64,000 nt of DNA from Planctomycetota bacterium (GCA_021413865.1 JAIOPN010000064.1:1-64000), one strand, 5' to 3'; numbered from the stretch's first letter, positions 16,909 through 25,458 are shown. Notes: a model not told the origin generated them from the letters alone. Made by a program: numbers and translations.

Positions 16909-18345
16909 ATGCTGATCGTCACGCCGATCCTGGAATCGATCCACCGCCTGCTGACCCAGCCGGTGAGCGAGCTTGGCCGTGCCCGGCGGGCGGTGCGTTA
17001 CGCCGCCGAGCTTGTGCAGCACTGCACGGCGGAGTTGCGGCACGATCGCGCCACCGAGGCAGCCGCCGCGCTGACCTACCGCACCATCTTCAGCATGGTC
17101 CCGCTGATTGTGCTCGCGCTGTTGATCTTCAACACCTTCGGCGACTCCAAGGGCGTCGGCTCCGAGGTGCAGGGGAAGATCTACGACTACCTGGGGCTGA
17201 GTACTCTCGCCTATTCCTCATCATCAGGCAGCCACGTCACCGGCGATTCAACGCGGGACCCTTCGCAGCAGAAGGTGGACCGCGAGATGAAGGCCCGCGT
17301 TGACCAGGTCTTCAAGACACTCACCGACCAGGTCTCGCAGGTCCGGCTGGGGAGCATCGGGCTGGTGGGCATCGTGCTCTTCATCTGGGCGGCGCTCTCG
17401 CTGATCGTGACGATGGAGCAGACGTTCAACCGCGTCTATAACTGCCCGGTCGGCCGACCCTGGGTCATGCGCATCGCGCTCTACTGGGCGGGCATCACGC
17501 TCGGCCCGCTTCTGCTCTTCCTGAGCCTGTACATGAGCGGGCGGATGCTCCTGGCGGCGCACAGCCTGGGCGTGGGGGCGTGGCTGCTGGGGCAGGTTTC
17601 GCATTCCGCGGCGCTGAGCCTGAGCTGGCTCATGCTTTTTCTGCTCTACATCCTCATGCCCAACACGCGCGTCGACCGCCGCGCGGCGCTGATCGGCAGC
17701 TTCGTCACGGCCGTGCTCTTCGAGATCAGCAAGTGGGGCTTCGGGTTGTATGTCAGCAAAGCCGTCCCTTACTCGAAGATCTACGGCTCTCTGGGGCTGG
17801 TGCCGCTCTTCCTTTTGTGGGTGTACGTGATCTGGCTGCTGGTCTTGTTCGGCCTGGAGCTGACGTACACGCTCCAGGCGATGAAGGGGCGGCGGTTCAA
17901 GCACCTGGACACCGCGCCGCACAACGGCACGAGCGGCGACCCACGCTGGATCATCCCCCTGCTGGCACGCGTCGCCCAGGGCTTCGAGACCGGCAGGCCC
18001 GTCACCCACGCCGATCTCTCCATCGACCTGGGCCTGCCTGGTCGGGCGATCGAGGAACTCACCGGCCTGCTCGAAAAGCAATCGCTCATCCACCGCGTCG
18101 TGGGCGACAAGGGGAGCGATGGACTGACGCTGTCGCTCCCGCCGGAGAAAATCCCGCTGTCGCGGCTGCTGGACCTGTCACGCTCGCTCTCACTGGCGCC
18201 GGGCCTGGAACCGGGCGCGGAGTCGCAGGCCATGATCGATTCCCGCCTCAAGCAACCGGGCTGGGCCGCGCTGGATCAACTCGAACAGGCCCAGCGCCGC
18301 GGCCTCGAAAGCAAAACGCTCGCATCGGTGATGAAGCGCGACTAA
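16909..18345 (+). CDS. YihY/BrkB family inner-membrane protein
   Basis: The protein has 478 residues. It shows the family core of six membrane helices: 'ATEAAAALTYRTIFSMVPLI', 'SIGLVGIVLFIWAALSLIVT', 'WAGITLGPLLLFLSLYMSG', 'YILMPNTRVDRRAALIGSF' and 'GLVPLFLLWVYVIWLLVLFG'. The 'ALTYRTIFSMVPL' stretch corresponds to the conserved AL(A/T)YxxxxSLxPL motif. Members were once named RNase BN but are now treated as membrane proteins of uncertain function. The first periplasmic loop is unusually long (residues about 85-150, Ser-rich and charged). The C-terminal 110 residues are a soluble, winged-helix-like extension. It stands alone after the repeat-rich end of the heparinase-like gene. Confidence 0.87.
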   Translation: MLIVTPILESIHRLLTQPVSELGRARRAVRYAAELVQHCTAELRHDRATEAAAALTYRTIFSMVPLIVLALLIFNTFGDSKGVGSEVQGKIYDYLGLSTLAYSSSSGSHVTGDSTRDPSQQKVDREMKARVDQVFKTLTDQVSQVRLGSIGLVGIVLFIWAALSLIVTMEQTFNRVYNCPVGRPWVMRIALYWAGITLGPLLLFLSLYMSGRMLLAAHSLGVGAWLLGQVSHSAALSLSWLMLFLLYILMPNTRVDRRAALIGSFVTAVLFEISKWGFGLYVSKAVPYSKIYGSLGLVPLFLLWVYVIWLLVLFGLELTYTLQAMKGRRFKHLDTAPHNGTSGDPRWIIPLLARVAQGFETGRPVTHADLSIDLGLPGRAIEELTGLLEKQSLIHRVVGDKGSDGLTLSLPPEKIPLSRLLDLSRSLSLAPGLEPGAESQAMIDSRLKQPGWAALDQLEQAQRRGLESKTLASVMKRD

Positions 18346-18358
18346 CCCCAGCCAGAGA

Positions 18359-18384
18359 GGCACGCCCGCTTCAGCGGACCGTGC
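18359..18384. repeat. Palindromic repeat family A, copy 2
   Basis: The core CCCGCTTCAGCGGA flanked by GGCACG and CCGTGC lies between the YihY gene and the GH172-type gene. One base differs from copies 1 and 3. Confidence 0.65.
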
Positions 18385-18496
18385 CGGGCCGTGCTTTGAT
18401 TTTGTGATCGTCTCTTGTCATCCTCTCCTCCGATCTCCGTGCCCTCTGTGTCTCTGTGGTTCAATCCGATAAACAAACACCACGCGGAACACCCCC

Positions 18497-19615
18497 ATGT
18501 CCACCTTCGACGGCCTGAGCGTTGATATGAGCAGCCTGCACCGCCTCTCGAACGCCAAGTCGCGTTCCATCAGCGCCGAGAACTTCACCGGCGAAAAAGG
18601 CAAAGCGGGCATGGCGACCGAGGGCAACGGCGCCTCCTGCGCCCGTAACCTTGGCCGCGGGTGGAAGGTCTCCCCGAGCGTGCCGATCGCGCCGGGCGCG
18701 ACCTTCACGCTGGCGGACATCAAGGGGCCCGGCGCCATCCAGTCCATCTGGATGGCCGGGCAGTACCACCCCCGCTTCAACATCCTCCGCATCTACTGGG
18801 ACGACCAGGAGCAGCCCAGCGTCGAGTGCCCCGTCGGTGACTTCTTCTGCAACGGCTGGGGGAAATACGCCCAGCTCACCTCGCTCGCCGTCTGTATGAA
18901 CCCCGGCCGCGGTGCGTTCAATTGCTACTGGACCATGCCCTTCCGCAAGCGCGCCCGCATCACCATCACCAACATCCACACCGAGCCGATGACCTGGTAC
19001 TACCAGATCAACTACGCGCTCGGCCCGGTCTCCGACGACGCCGCCTACTTCCACGCCCAGTTCCGCCGCGTCAACCCGCTGCAATACAAGAAGGTCTATA
19101 CCATCGTGGACGGCATCAAGGGCAAGGGGCACTACGCGGGCACCTACATGGCCTGGGGCGTGAACAACAACGGCTGGTGGGGCGAGGGCGAGATCAAGTT
19201 CTACCTCGACGGCGACTGCCCGCCCGGCAAGGATGTGGCCGAGCACGGCGGCGACGCCTTCCCCACCATCTGCGGCACCGGCACCGAAGACTATTTCTGC
19301 GGCTGCTACAACTTCGACATCCCGGGCAAGGGCTACCAGGAATACTGCACCCCCTACGCCGGCATGTTTCAGGTCATCCGCCCCGACGGCCTCTACGTCG
19401 CCAACACCCGCTTCGGCATGTACCGCTGGCACATCCCCGACCCCGTCCGCTTCGACACCGACCTCAAGATCACCATCCAAGCGATCGGCTGGCGCAGCGA
19501 GGGCCGCTACCTTGCCAACCAGGACGACATCGCCTCCGTCGCCTTCTGGTACCAGACGCTGCCCACCGCGCCGTTCCCGAAGCTGCCGTCTCGGGATGAA
19601 CTGGAAGTGATCTGA
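18497..19615 (+). CDS. DUF2961 / GH172-family protein
   Basis: The protein has 372 residues and no signal peptide. The DUF2961 fold is recognisable from 'DIKGPGAIQSIWMAGQYHPR', 'LRIYWDDQEQPSVECPVGDF', 'YYQINYAL' and 'CGTGTEDYFCGCYNF', with acidic residues at the expected active-site stretches (PVGDFF, GTGTEDYF). DUF2961 proteins form CAZy family GH172, whose known members include difructose-dianhydride-I synthase/hydrolase and arabinofuranosidases acting on fructose or arabinose linkages. Which reaction applies here cannot be decided. It starts a run of three plus-strand genes with short gaps (with PhyH and the methyltransferase). Confidence 0.86.
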   Translation: MSTFDGLSVDMSSLHRLSNAKSRSISAENFTGEKGKAGMATEGNGASCARNLGRGWKVSPSVPIAPGATFTLADIKGPGAIQSIWMAGQYHPRFNILRIYWDDQEQPSVECPVGDFFCNGWGKYAQLTSLAVCMNPGRGAFNCYWTMPFRKRARITITNIHTEPMTWYYQINYALGPVSDDAAYFHAQFRRVNPLQYKKVYTIVDGIKGKGHYAGTYMAWGVNNNGWWGEGEIKFYLDGDCPPGKDVAEHGGDAFPTICGTGTEDYFCGCYNFDIPGKGYQEYCTPYAGMFQVIRPDGLYVANTRFGMYRWHIPDPVRFDTDLKITIQAIGWRSEGRYLANQDDIASVAFWYQTLPTAPFPKLPSRDELEVI

Positions 19616-19676
19616 CGACGGTGCCCAACAATCTGTTTTTTCACCGCCATTTCCCGCGCGTTCCGATATCCATTGC

Positions 19677-20453
19677 ATGACCGCCGCGCCCGCACTCTCG
19701 CTTTCCACCGACGCGCTGCGCCCTGAACAACTACGCCGCTTCCACGACGACGGCATCCTCTCGTTACCCGCCTTCTTCCCCGCCGACCTCGCCGCCTCCC
19801 TCCCGCAGGCGTGGCGCGATCTCCTCCCCGTCATCGCGCGAGGCGACAGCGGCATCGCACGCACCAACCAGTTCATCCACGGCGTCATCCCCCCGCCACT
19901 GGGCGACCTCTACAAATACCCGCGACTCGTCGCACTCGCACGCCAACTCCTCGGCAACGACCTCGCCCTCTACATGAACCGCCTGCTCATCAAGGACGCC
20001 GGCTGGTCCGGACACGTCGGCGCCCACCAGGACATGGTCTATTTCCACGGCGGCCTCACCAAGCTTTCCGTCTTCATCCCACTCACCCCCATGAACCCCG
20101 CCAATGGCGGCCTCGCCTTCGTCGCCGGCTCGCACAAGCTCGGCAACCTCGGTGAACGCGGCGTCATCCTGCTCGATCAATTCCCGCCCATGCCCGTTGT
20201 CACCCCCGACGTCGCGCCCGGCGACGTCTGCCTCATGGACATCATGACCTGGCACCTCTCCGAGCAGGCCAACGCACCCTCCGACCGCATCGTCATCCAG
20301 ATCATCTACCAGCCCGCGACCGATGGCTCGTACTACCACGGCGTCTCCGCCCCCACGCTCGTCCACGGCCAGTGGCGCACCGACTTCTTCAACTCCTACG
20401 GCCAAGGCATCTGGCGGCACGGCGAACCCAAACCAAAAAAATCCACCCCGTAA
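19677..20453 (+). CDS. Phytanoyl-CoA dioxygenase (PhyH) family oxygenase
   Basis: The protein has 258 residues. It carries the Fe(II)/2-oxoglutarate oxygenase motifs: 'HVGAHQDMVYFHG' (HxD ligands), 'FIPLTPMNPANGGLAFVAGS' (the strand and Gly-Gly turn typical of PhyH) and 'TWHLSEQANAPSDRIVIQI' (distal His and co-substrate Arg). It is shorter than, and only distantly like, the PhyH protein at 8711-9568. Its stop is 24 bases before the start of the methyltransferase gene, with repeat family B between them, so the two are probably co-transcribed. Oxidation of a methylated or sugar-linked small molecule is possible but unproven. Confidence 0.87.
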   Translation: MTAAPALSLSTDALRPEQLRRFHDDGILSLPAFFPADLAASLPQAWRDLLPVIARGDSGIARTNQFIHGVIPPPLGDLYKYPRLVALARQLLGNDLALYMNRLLIKDAGWSGHVGAHQDMVYFHGGLTKLSVFIPLTPMNPANGGLAFVAGSHKLGNLGERGVILLDQFPPMPVVTPDVAPGDVCLMDIMTWHLSEQANAPSDRIVIQIIYQPATDGSYYHGVSAPTLVHGQWRTDFFNSYGQGIWRHGEPKPKKSTP

Positions 20454-20454
20454 C

Positions 20455-20476
20455 GCCGCTCGCGGCTGAGCGCCCC
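20455..20476. repeat. Palindromic repeat family B, copy 1
   Basis: The sequence GCCGCTCGCGGCTGAGCG lies in the gap between the PhyH and methyltransferase genes, just before the ATG. It is a variant of the family B unit, whose hairpin is GCCGC-N2-GCGGC followed by TTAGCG. Confidence 0.65.
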
Positions 20477-21490
20477 ATGTCCACCATCACCACCCAACCC
20501 CGCGCCGCCTCGGCCGACGAGGCCGTCCTCCGCACCTTCGACCTCCTCCGCGCCCAGAACAAATCGCGCATTGCGCTGGCGTACCACGACCACGCCCCGT
20601 GGTCGCACGATCTCCTGCAACGCTTCGCCTCCGCCGGCCTCGCCTGCATCATCCGCGGCGACGGCAGGCCCGATCCGGCCCTTGCCTCACGCAGCCCGGT
20701 CCCCGTCACCACGCCGCGCGCCGCCGCATCCGGGATGTGCGACGGGCTTGTGCTCGACGGCCGTGAACAGTGGGATTTCCTCTTCCGCGCCGTCGAACCG
20801 CTGGCGCTGGGGGGTGTGCTGATGGCCCCCGCCGAGCCGTGGCGCGTCGTGCCAGATCGCATCCGTGAAATCTCTAAATCCGACGCACTACGCGAATCCC
20901 CCGTCGTTGAATATGTGGAGTGCTCCGGCCTGCGCGGCCACTACGCCGAGTTCGGCACCTTCTGGGGACGGCTCTTCTTCCACCACCACCACCTGCTCCG
21001 CGGCTGGCTGCGCGGAAACTTCTTCGCCTTCGATTCCTTTGCCGGCCTTTCCGCCCCGCTCCCCGACGAGACCCGCTTCACACGTGGCGACTTCACACCC
21101 AGCGCCTACGCCTACAACCTCCCCTCTTTCCAACTCCTCGCCCAACTCGTCGGCGTTGACCCCGCACGGCTCGTCACAATCCCCGGCTTCTACGACCAGA
21201 GCCTCGCCGGCCACAACCCCTCCGAATACGGCCTCGCACCCGAGTCCATCTCTGTCTGCGCCATCGACTGCGACCTCCTCGAACCCACCCGCCACGTGCT
21301 GAACTTCATCACCCCCCTGCTCGAACCCGGGGCGTTGATTTATTTCGACGACTGGCGCCTCTGCCGCGCCAGCCCCTACGTCGGCGAACGCGCCGCCGCC
21401 CTCGCCTGGCTGCGCGACCATCCGAGCTTTGAATTGATCGAGTTCCACCGCGACCGCTGGGCGCACCAGTGGTTCATCTTCCAGAAATGA
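20477..21490 (+). CDS. TylF/MycF-like class I methyltransferase
   Basis: The protein has 337 residues from ATG 20477; an upstream frame extension overlapping the PhyH gene is rejected. The C-terminal 190 residues match the TylF/MycF macrocin-O-methyltransferase fold: 'GHYAEFGTFWGRLFFHHHHL' (SAM-binding motif I, E-x-G), 'FFAFDSFAGLSAPLPDE', and 'CAIDCDLLEPTRHVLNFITP' with 'GALIYFDDW' (metal-binding DxD and DDW). These enzymes methylate hydroxyls of sugars in natural products or surface glycans. The N-terminal 130 residues resemble a nucleotide- or sugar-binding Rossmann-like domain without a clear signature. The upstream PhyH is probably co-transcribed. Confidence 0.78.
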   Translation: MSTITTQPRAASADEAVLRTFDLLRAQNKSRIALAYHDHAPWSHDLLQRFASAGLACIIRGDGRPDPALASRSPVPVTTPRAAASGMCDGLVLDGREQWDFLFRAVEPLALGGVLMAPAEPWRVVPDRIREISKSDALRESPVVEYVECSGLRGHYAEFGTFWGRLFFHHHHLLRGWLRGNFFAFDSFAGLSAPLPDETRFTRGDFTPSAYAYNLPSFQLLAQLVGVDPARLVTIPGFYDQSLAGHNPSEYGLAPESISVCAIDCDLLEPTRHVLNFITPLLEPGALIYFDDWRLCRASPYVGERAAALAWLRDHPSFELIEFHRDRWAHQWFIFQK

Positions 21491-21509
21491 TCTGATCCCC
21501 CGCTTCTCT

Positions 21510-21535
21510 CCCGCCGCTCGCGGCTTAGCGTCCCC
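21510..21535. repeat. Palindromic repeat family B, copy 2
   Basis: The unit CCGCCGCTCGCGGCTTAGCG plus TCCCC lies between the convergent methyltransferase and nadE genes. The stem is GCCGC/GCGGC. Confidence 0.7.
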
Positions 21536-21542
21536 TCTTCCC

Positions 21543-23246
21543 TCACTTCACCGCCGCCGCCTTCTTCAAACTTCGCCCGTTGTCGTACCGCTGCGCGATC
21601 GGCATCCGCCTGCCGAACCCGAACGCACGCCCCGTCACCTTGATCCCCGGCGCCGCCTGCTTGCGTTTGTACTCGTTCAGGTCGATCAGCCGCACCATCT
21701 TGAAAATCACCGCCGGGTCCGTGGCCGGCATCTCCGCGATGATCTGCCGGGCCGTCTGCTCGCGCTCGACGTACCGCTCGATGATCTGGTCCAGCACCTC
21801 GTAGGGCGGGAGCGAGTCCTGGTCCGTCTGGTTCGGTCTCAGCTCCGCGCTGGGAACCTTACTGATCGAGCTCTCGGGGATGACCGCGCCGTTGTACGCC
21901 CCCCGCATCGGTGAGGCCGGGTCGTTGTTGATCCAGCGTGACAGTTCCCACACCATCGTCTTGGGCACGTCGCTGATGACCGCGAGACCGCCGCACATGT
22001 CGCCGTAGAGCGTGCAATACCCCACCGCCAACTCGCTCTTGTTCCCCGTCGTCACCAGCAGCGAGCCGAACTTGTTGCTGAACGACATCAGCACCACGCC
22101 GCGGATGCGGGCCTGCACGTTCTCCTCCGTCGTGTCCGGCGCCTTGCCCTCGAAGTGCGGCGCGACCATGTGCTCCATCGCTTTGTGCGCCTCTTCGATG
22201 GCGATGACGTGGAACTTGATGCCCAATCGCACCGCCAGGTCGCGGGCGTCGCTCACCGAGTGGTCGGAGCTGAACCGCGACGGCATGGCCACCCCGCGCA
22301 CGTTCTCCTTGCCCAGCGCCGCGACGGCCAGCGTCGCGCAGAGCGCTGAATCGATCCCGCCCGACAGCCCGAGCACGATCGACTTGAACCCGCACTTGCG
22401 GCAATAGTCCCGCAGCCCCAACACCAACGCGTGGTAGACCGACTCGATGCCGCGCTTGGGTTTCTCGACGCGGTTCGACGCCGCATCCATGTCCACGATC
22501 AGCAGGTCTTCTTCAAAATCCTTCGCCTGCGCGATGATCTTGCCTGTGGCATCCACGACGCAGCTGTTGCCGTCGAAAACCAGTTCGTCGTTCCCTCCGA
22601 CCTGGTTGCAATAGATGAGCGGTGTGCCATGCCGCTTCGCCGCGCTGGCGAATAGGCTTAGCCGGAAGGCGTGCTTGTCCAGCACGAAGGGCGACGCCGA
22701 GCAATTCACCATCACCCCCGCGCCGGCGGCCGCGAGCTGCGCAATCGGGTCGTTGTGGTAGAGCTGCCGCGGCAAAATGTCGCGGTCGTTCCAAAGGTCT
22801 TCGCAGATGCTCACGCCGAGCTTCGCCCCCTCGTGCACGACGATCTCGCTCGCGGGCCCGGGCTCGAAGTAACGCTGCTCGTCAAACACGTCGTAGGTCG
22901 GCAGCAGGCTCTTGACGAACCGGTGCGCCACCGCGCCGTCCCGGCAGAGCGCCGCCGCGTTATAGAGCGACCGCCCCGCCGCCCGGTCCGACGGACAGGG
23001 GTAGCCGATGATGGCCGTGATCCCCACGCAGTGCGTCGCCAACTCACGGATCGCGTGGTCGCACTCGTCGATGATCGCCGGCTTGAGCAGCAAATCCTTG
23101 GGCGGGTACCCGATCACCGCCAGTTCGGGGAACACCACGAGCGACGCGCCTTTGTTGCGCGCGGCGTCGATGCACCGCGCGATGGCGGCCGAGTTGCCGA
23201 CGATGTCGCCGACGATCGGGTTAGTCTGTGCGAGCGCGATCCGCAT
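21543..23246 (-). CDS. nadE: Glutamine-dependent NAD+ synthase
   Basis: The protein has 567 residues with two domains. Residues 1-260 form the nitrilase-type glutaminase domain: 'VVFPELAVIGYPPKDLL' holds the Glu, 'RFVKSLLPTYDVFDE' the Lys and 'LGVSICEDLWND' the Cys. Residues 285-550 form the N-type ATP pyrophosphatase synthetase domain with 'VLGLSGGIDSALCATLAV' (SGGxDS loop) and 'VTTGNKSELAVGY'. It makes NAD+ from deamido-NAD with ammonia from glutamine, in the cytoplasm, the last step of NAD synthesis. nadD, the preceding step, lies at 61190-61819. The gene stands alone on the minus strand between convergent and divergent neighbours, with family B repeats at both ends. Confidence 0.96.
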   Translation of the reverse strand: MRIALAQTNPIVGDIVGNSAAIARCIDAARNKGASLVVFPELAVIGYPPKDLLLKPAIIDECDHAIRELATHCVGITAIIGYPCPSDRAAGRSLYNAAALCRDGAVAHRFVKSLLPTYDVFDEQRYFEPGPASEIVVHEGAKLGVSICEDLWNDRDILPRQLYHNDPIAQLAAAGAGVMVNCSASPFVLDKHAFRLSLFASAAKRHGTPLIYCNQVGGNDELVFDGNSCVVDATGKIIAQAKDFEEDLLIVDMDAASNRVEKPKRGIESVYHALVLGLRDYCRKCGFKSIVLGLSGGIDSALCATLAVAALGKENVRGVAMPSRFSSDHSVSDARDLAVRLGIKFHVIAIEEAHKAMEHMVAPHFEGKAPDTTEENVQARIRGVVLMSFSNKFGSLLVTTGNKSELAVGYCTLYGDMCGGLAVISDVPKTMVWELSRWINNDPASPMRGAYNGAVIPESSISKVPSAELRPNQTDQDSLPPYEVLDQIIERYVEREQTARQIIAEMPATDPAVIFKMVRLIDLNEYKRKQAAPGIKVTGRAFGFGRRMPIAQRYDNGRSLKKAAAVK

Positions 23247-23289
23247 GGAGGGATTGTAATCACGCCAGAACTTCGTGCGGCCTCCGCGC

Positions 23290-23311
23290 CCGCCGCTTGC
23301 GGCTTAGCGCA
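23290..23311. repeat. Palindromic repeat family B, copy 3
   Basis: The unit CCGCCGCTTGCGGCTTAGCG lies in the divergent gap between nadE and the TPR lipoprotein gene. Confidence 0.7.
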
Positions 23312-23356
23312 CCATTCCATTGACCACCCCGCCGCCGCCGAATACCGTGGTGCCCC

Positions 23357-24343
23357 ATGCGTTCCCCCCTCCACGTCGCCGCGATGATCGTCTTCTCTCT
23401 CCTGCTTACCGCCTGCGCAACCTCCACCACGCAGCCCGACGACGCCGGGCGTCTGGCCCGCGCCGAGAAATTTATGGCCCAGGCGCACGGATTCAAGGAA
23501 AAGGGCCTGAGCGACTCCACCCTCGCCAGCTTCGGCCTCGCCCTCGAAGAAAATCCCAACATCTTCGAGGCCCACATGGGCATGGCCGACATCTACCGCG
23601 AGCGCGGCAACTACGACCTGGCGAGCAAGTCCTACGAGCGAGCCACGCAAATCGATCCCATGAGCTTCGACGCCAATTACTACCTCGCCCTGACCCGGCA
23701 GTTCATGGGTAAGGTCGCCGAGGCGGTGCCCGCGTATCTCCAGGCCGTCGCGATCAAGCCCGATGATTTCAACGCCAACCTAAACCTCGGCGCCGCATTC
23801 GTGCAGTTGCGGAAGCCCTCGGAGGCGATGCCCTACGCGAAGCGGGCCACGGAGCTCAGGCCCGAGCACCAGGGGGCGTGGGCGAACTTCGCCACCGCCT
23901 GCACGATGACCGGCGATTTCACGCAGGCGATCGACGCCTACCGCCACGCGGCGGAACTGGGTGACGTCTCGGACCCCATCGCGCTGGGTCTGGCCGATGC
24001 GCACATCAAGGTCGGCCACTACGACCGCGCGGTGGCCGTGCTCCAAGGACAGATTACGCGCAGCCCCAGTTCCACCGCCCACGAGCGGCTGGGTTACGTC
24101 CGCTTCAAGCAGCGCCGCTACGCCGACGCGCTGGCGAGTTTCCGCAACGCGCTGAAGCTCAACCCAGACGACACGGCCGCACTCAACGGCCTGGGCGTTT
24201 CGCTCATGACCCTCTATGTCCAGTCCGGCCAGAACGACAACGCCCAGCGCGATGAGGCGCTCACGGCGTGGCGGAAAAGCCTGAGCCTCCGCCCGAAGCA
24301 GCCCCGCATCGTTGACCTGGTCGCACGCTACGACCGCCAGTGA
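23357..24343 (+). CDS. TPR-repeat lipoprotein
   Basis: The protein has 328 residues. A lipoprotein signal is clear: 'VFSLLLTACATS' with the lipobox LTAC at residues about 18-21. The rest is a solenoid of tetratricopeptide repeats, with typical units such as 'ASFGLALEENPNIFEAHMGM', 'KSYERATQIDPMSFDANYYL' and 'ASFRNALKLNPDDTAALNGL'. It is expected to be anchored in a membrane facing the periplasm and to serve as a protein-interaction scaffold. The next gene begins 3 bases after its stop, so the two are probably co-transcribed. Function beyond scaffolding cannot be read from the sequence. Confidence 0.87.
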   Translation: MRSPLHVAAMIVFSLLLTACATSTTQPDDAGRLARAEKFMAQAHGFKEKGLSDSTLASFGLALEENPNIFEAHMGMADIYRERGNYDLASKSYERATQIDPMSFDANYYLALTRQFMGKVAEAVPAYLQAVAIKPDDFNANLNLGAAFVQLRKPSEAMPYAKRATELRPEHQGAWANFATACTMTGDFTQAIDAYRHAAELGDVSDPIALGLADAHIKVGHYDRAVAVLQGQITRSPSSTAHERLGYVRFKQRRYADALASFRNALKLNPDDTAALNGLGVSLMTLYVQSGQNDNAQRDEALTAWRKSLSLRPKQPRIVDLVARYDRQ

Positions 24344-24346
24344 AGC

Positions 24347-25120
24347 ATGGCCTCACCCTCTAAACTCGCCGTCCTGGTCACCGGTTCCGCCGGCGCGATC
24401 GGGCGCTCCGTCTGCCGTGAACTGGTCGAGCGCGGCCACCGCGTGCGGGCCGTCGATCGGCTTCCCACGCCTGGTGTTTCTGATTCGACCATCGCCGACC
24501 TGACCGATGGGGGCACGGCGCGGCGGCTGTGTGAGGGGATCGACGTGGTGATCCACCTCGCCGCGCAGGCCGAGCCGTTCGCCGACTTCCTCACCGACCT
24601 GCTGCCCAATAACATCACGGCGACGTACAACCTCTTCGAGGCTGCGCGGCTCGCCGGCGTGAAGCGCGTCGTCTTCGCCAGCTCGATGCACGTCGGCCAC
24701 AACACGCCGCCCGGTGAAATTGTCCGCGCCGAGCACGCCCCGGCGCCGGGTAACTTCTACGGCGTGACCAAGGTTTTCGGTGAGGCGTTGGGGCAGATGT
24801 ACGCCCGCACGCACGGCCTCTCCGTCATCTCGGCCCGCATCGCCTTCCTGCCGCGCAGCCCGATGCACGTGGCGAGGCTGATCGACGGCAAAGGATACGA
24901 CTGGTACATCAGCCCGCGCGACAGCGGCAGGTTTTTCGCGCTCTGCACCGAGGCGAGGCTGTCCGAGCAAAACCGTTACGTCGTCCTCTTCGCCGCCGGT
25001 CCCGGCGGCGAGACGTGCATGGACATGCAGACCGCGCGGGACCTCATCGGTTACGAGCCACGCGACCCATGGCCCGTCGGCATGGATGAGGTTGTTCCCG
25101 GCTGGGACAAGGCGCGCTAA
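24347..25120 (+). CDS. NAD-dependent epimerase/dehydratase (SDR), uronate-dehydrogenase-like
   Basis: The protein has 257 residues with an extended SDR fold. 'VLVTGSAGAIGRSVCRELVE' is the NAD-binding glycine motif, 'DVVIHLAAQA' the second strand motif, and 'SSMHVG' with 'NFYGVTKVFGE' provides the Ser/Tyr-xxx-Lys catalytic set. The short length and 'GxIGRxVxxELxxRGHRVRAVDR' type start recall uronate dehydrogenases, which oxidise glucuronate or galacturonate to the lactone. That would fit the uronic-acid lyase genes upstream, but SDR subfamily calls from sequence alone are uncertain. Its stop codon TAA lies inside a family B repeat. Confidence 0.8.
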   Translation: MASPSKLAVLVTGSAGAIGRSVCRELVERGHRVRAVDRLPTPGVSDSTIADLTDGGTARRLCEGIDVVIHLAAQAEPFADFLTDLLPNNITATYNLFEAARLAGVKRVVFASSMHVGHNTPPGEIVRAEHAPAPGNFYGVTKVFGEALGQMYARTHGLSVISARIAFLPRSPMHVARLIDGKGYDWYISPRDSGRFFALCTEARLSEQNRYVVLFAAGPGGETCMDMQTARDLIGYEPRDPWPVGMDEVVPGWDKAR

Positions 25121-25135
25121 GCCGCAAGCGGCAGG
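25113..25135. repeat. Palindromic repeat family B, copy 4
   Basis: The unit CGCTAAGCCGCAAGCGGCAG overlaps the TAA stop of the SDR gene, so the repeat has supplied or captured the end of the coding sequence. The orientation is opposite to copies 1-3. Confidence 0.65.
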
Positions 25136-25138
25136 AAT

Positions 25139-25458
25139 GAAAAGCCCGCCCGGGTCGTTGGCCCGGGGCGGGCGTGGTTTTGGGGACTGTCTAGCAGTCT
25201 CCGTCGAGCTGTTAGCTCAGCCCGTTCCTACATTGATCAGACACTGGATCACCTCCCTCTGAAAAGAGCCTGCCCAGCCGCCGCTCGACCGCGGTCCCGT
25301 GGGACCGCCCCGTGCCGCCGGGTTCTTTTCGTCCCGGTCCGTCAACCGGGACACATCGCCCACCGGGCCTAAGGGGACGGGGGCCCGATGCTCGGTCGTT
25401 GCGGCCTGTGGGGTTTGCCAGGGGTTCTCCCGGGCTGGAACCACGGGTCGTCTCCGAC
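25139..25458 (-). ncRNA. Candidate structured non-coding RNA with 16S 3'-end complement
   Basis: This stretch has no long credible gene but shows all parts of an independent minus-strand transcript of about 320 nt. From the 5' end: a GTCG-GAGA-CGAC tetraloop hairpin (25447-25458), a TCCCGGT/ACCGGGA hairpin (25332-25351), a GCGGTCCC/GGGACCGC hairpin (25291-25308), a CTCT/AGAG hairpin (25257-25268), then GGAGGTGATCCA (25245-25256), which is the exact complement of the canonical 16S rRNA 3' tail. Seven bases after GGAGG follows a 10-codon ORF (25212-25244: GTG start, VSDQCRNGLS, TAA). Two small hairpins (25206-25218, 25185-25199) and a GC-rich terminator end it. It is not tmRNA, RNase P, 6S or SRP RNA by the signature stretches I know. 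Role unknown; it could bind ribosomes or carry a leader peptide. Confidence 0.55.
25144..25173 (-). terminator. GC-rich hairpin terminator of the candidate RNA
   Basis: Arms GCCCGCCCGGG (25144-25154) and CCCGGGGCGGGC (25162-25173) pair with one bulged base and are followed on the minus strand by TTTT (25143-25140). It also sits just downstream of the convergent SDR gene and may end that transcript too. Confidence 0.75.

Noticed and set aside
25201-25260. 16S rRNA fragment (TGGATCACCTCC)
   Set aside because: Only 12 bases match the 16S 3' end and the flanks do not; no helix 45 sequence precedes it. The complement on the minus strand is better explained as a ribosome-binding stretch.
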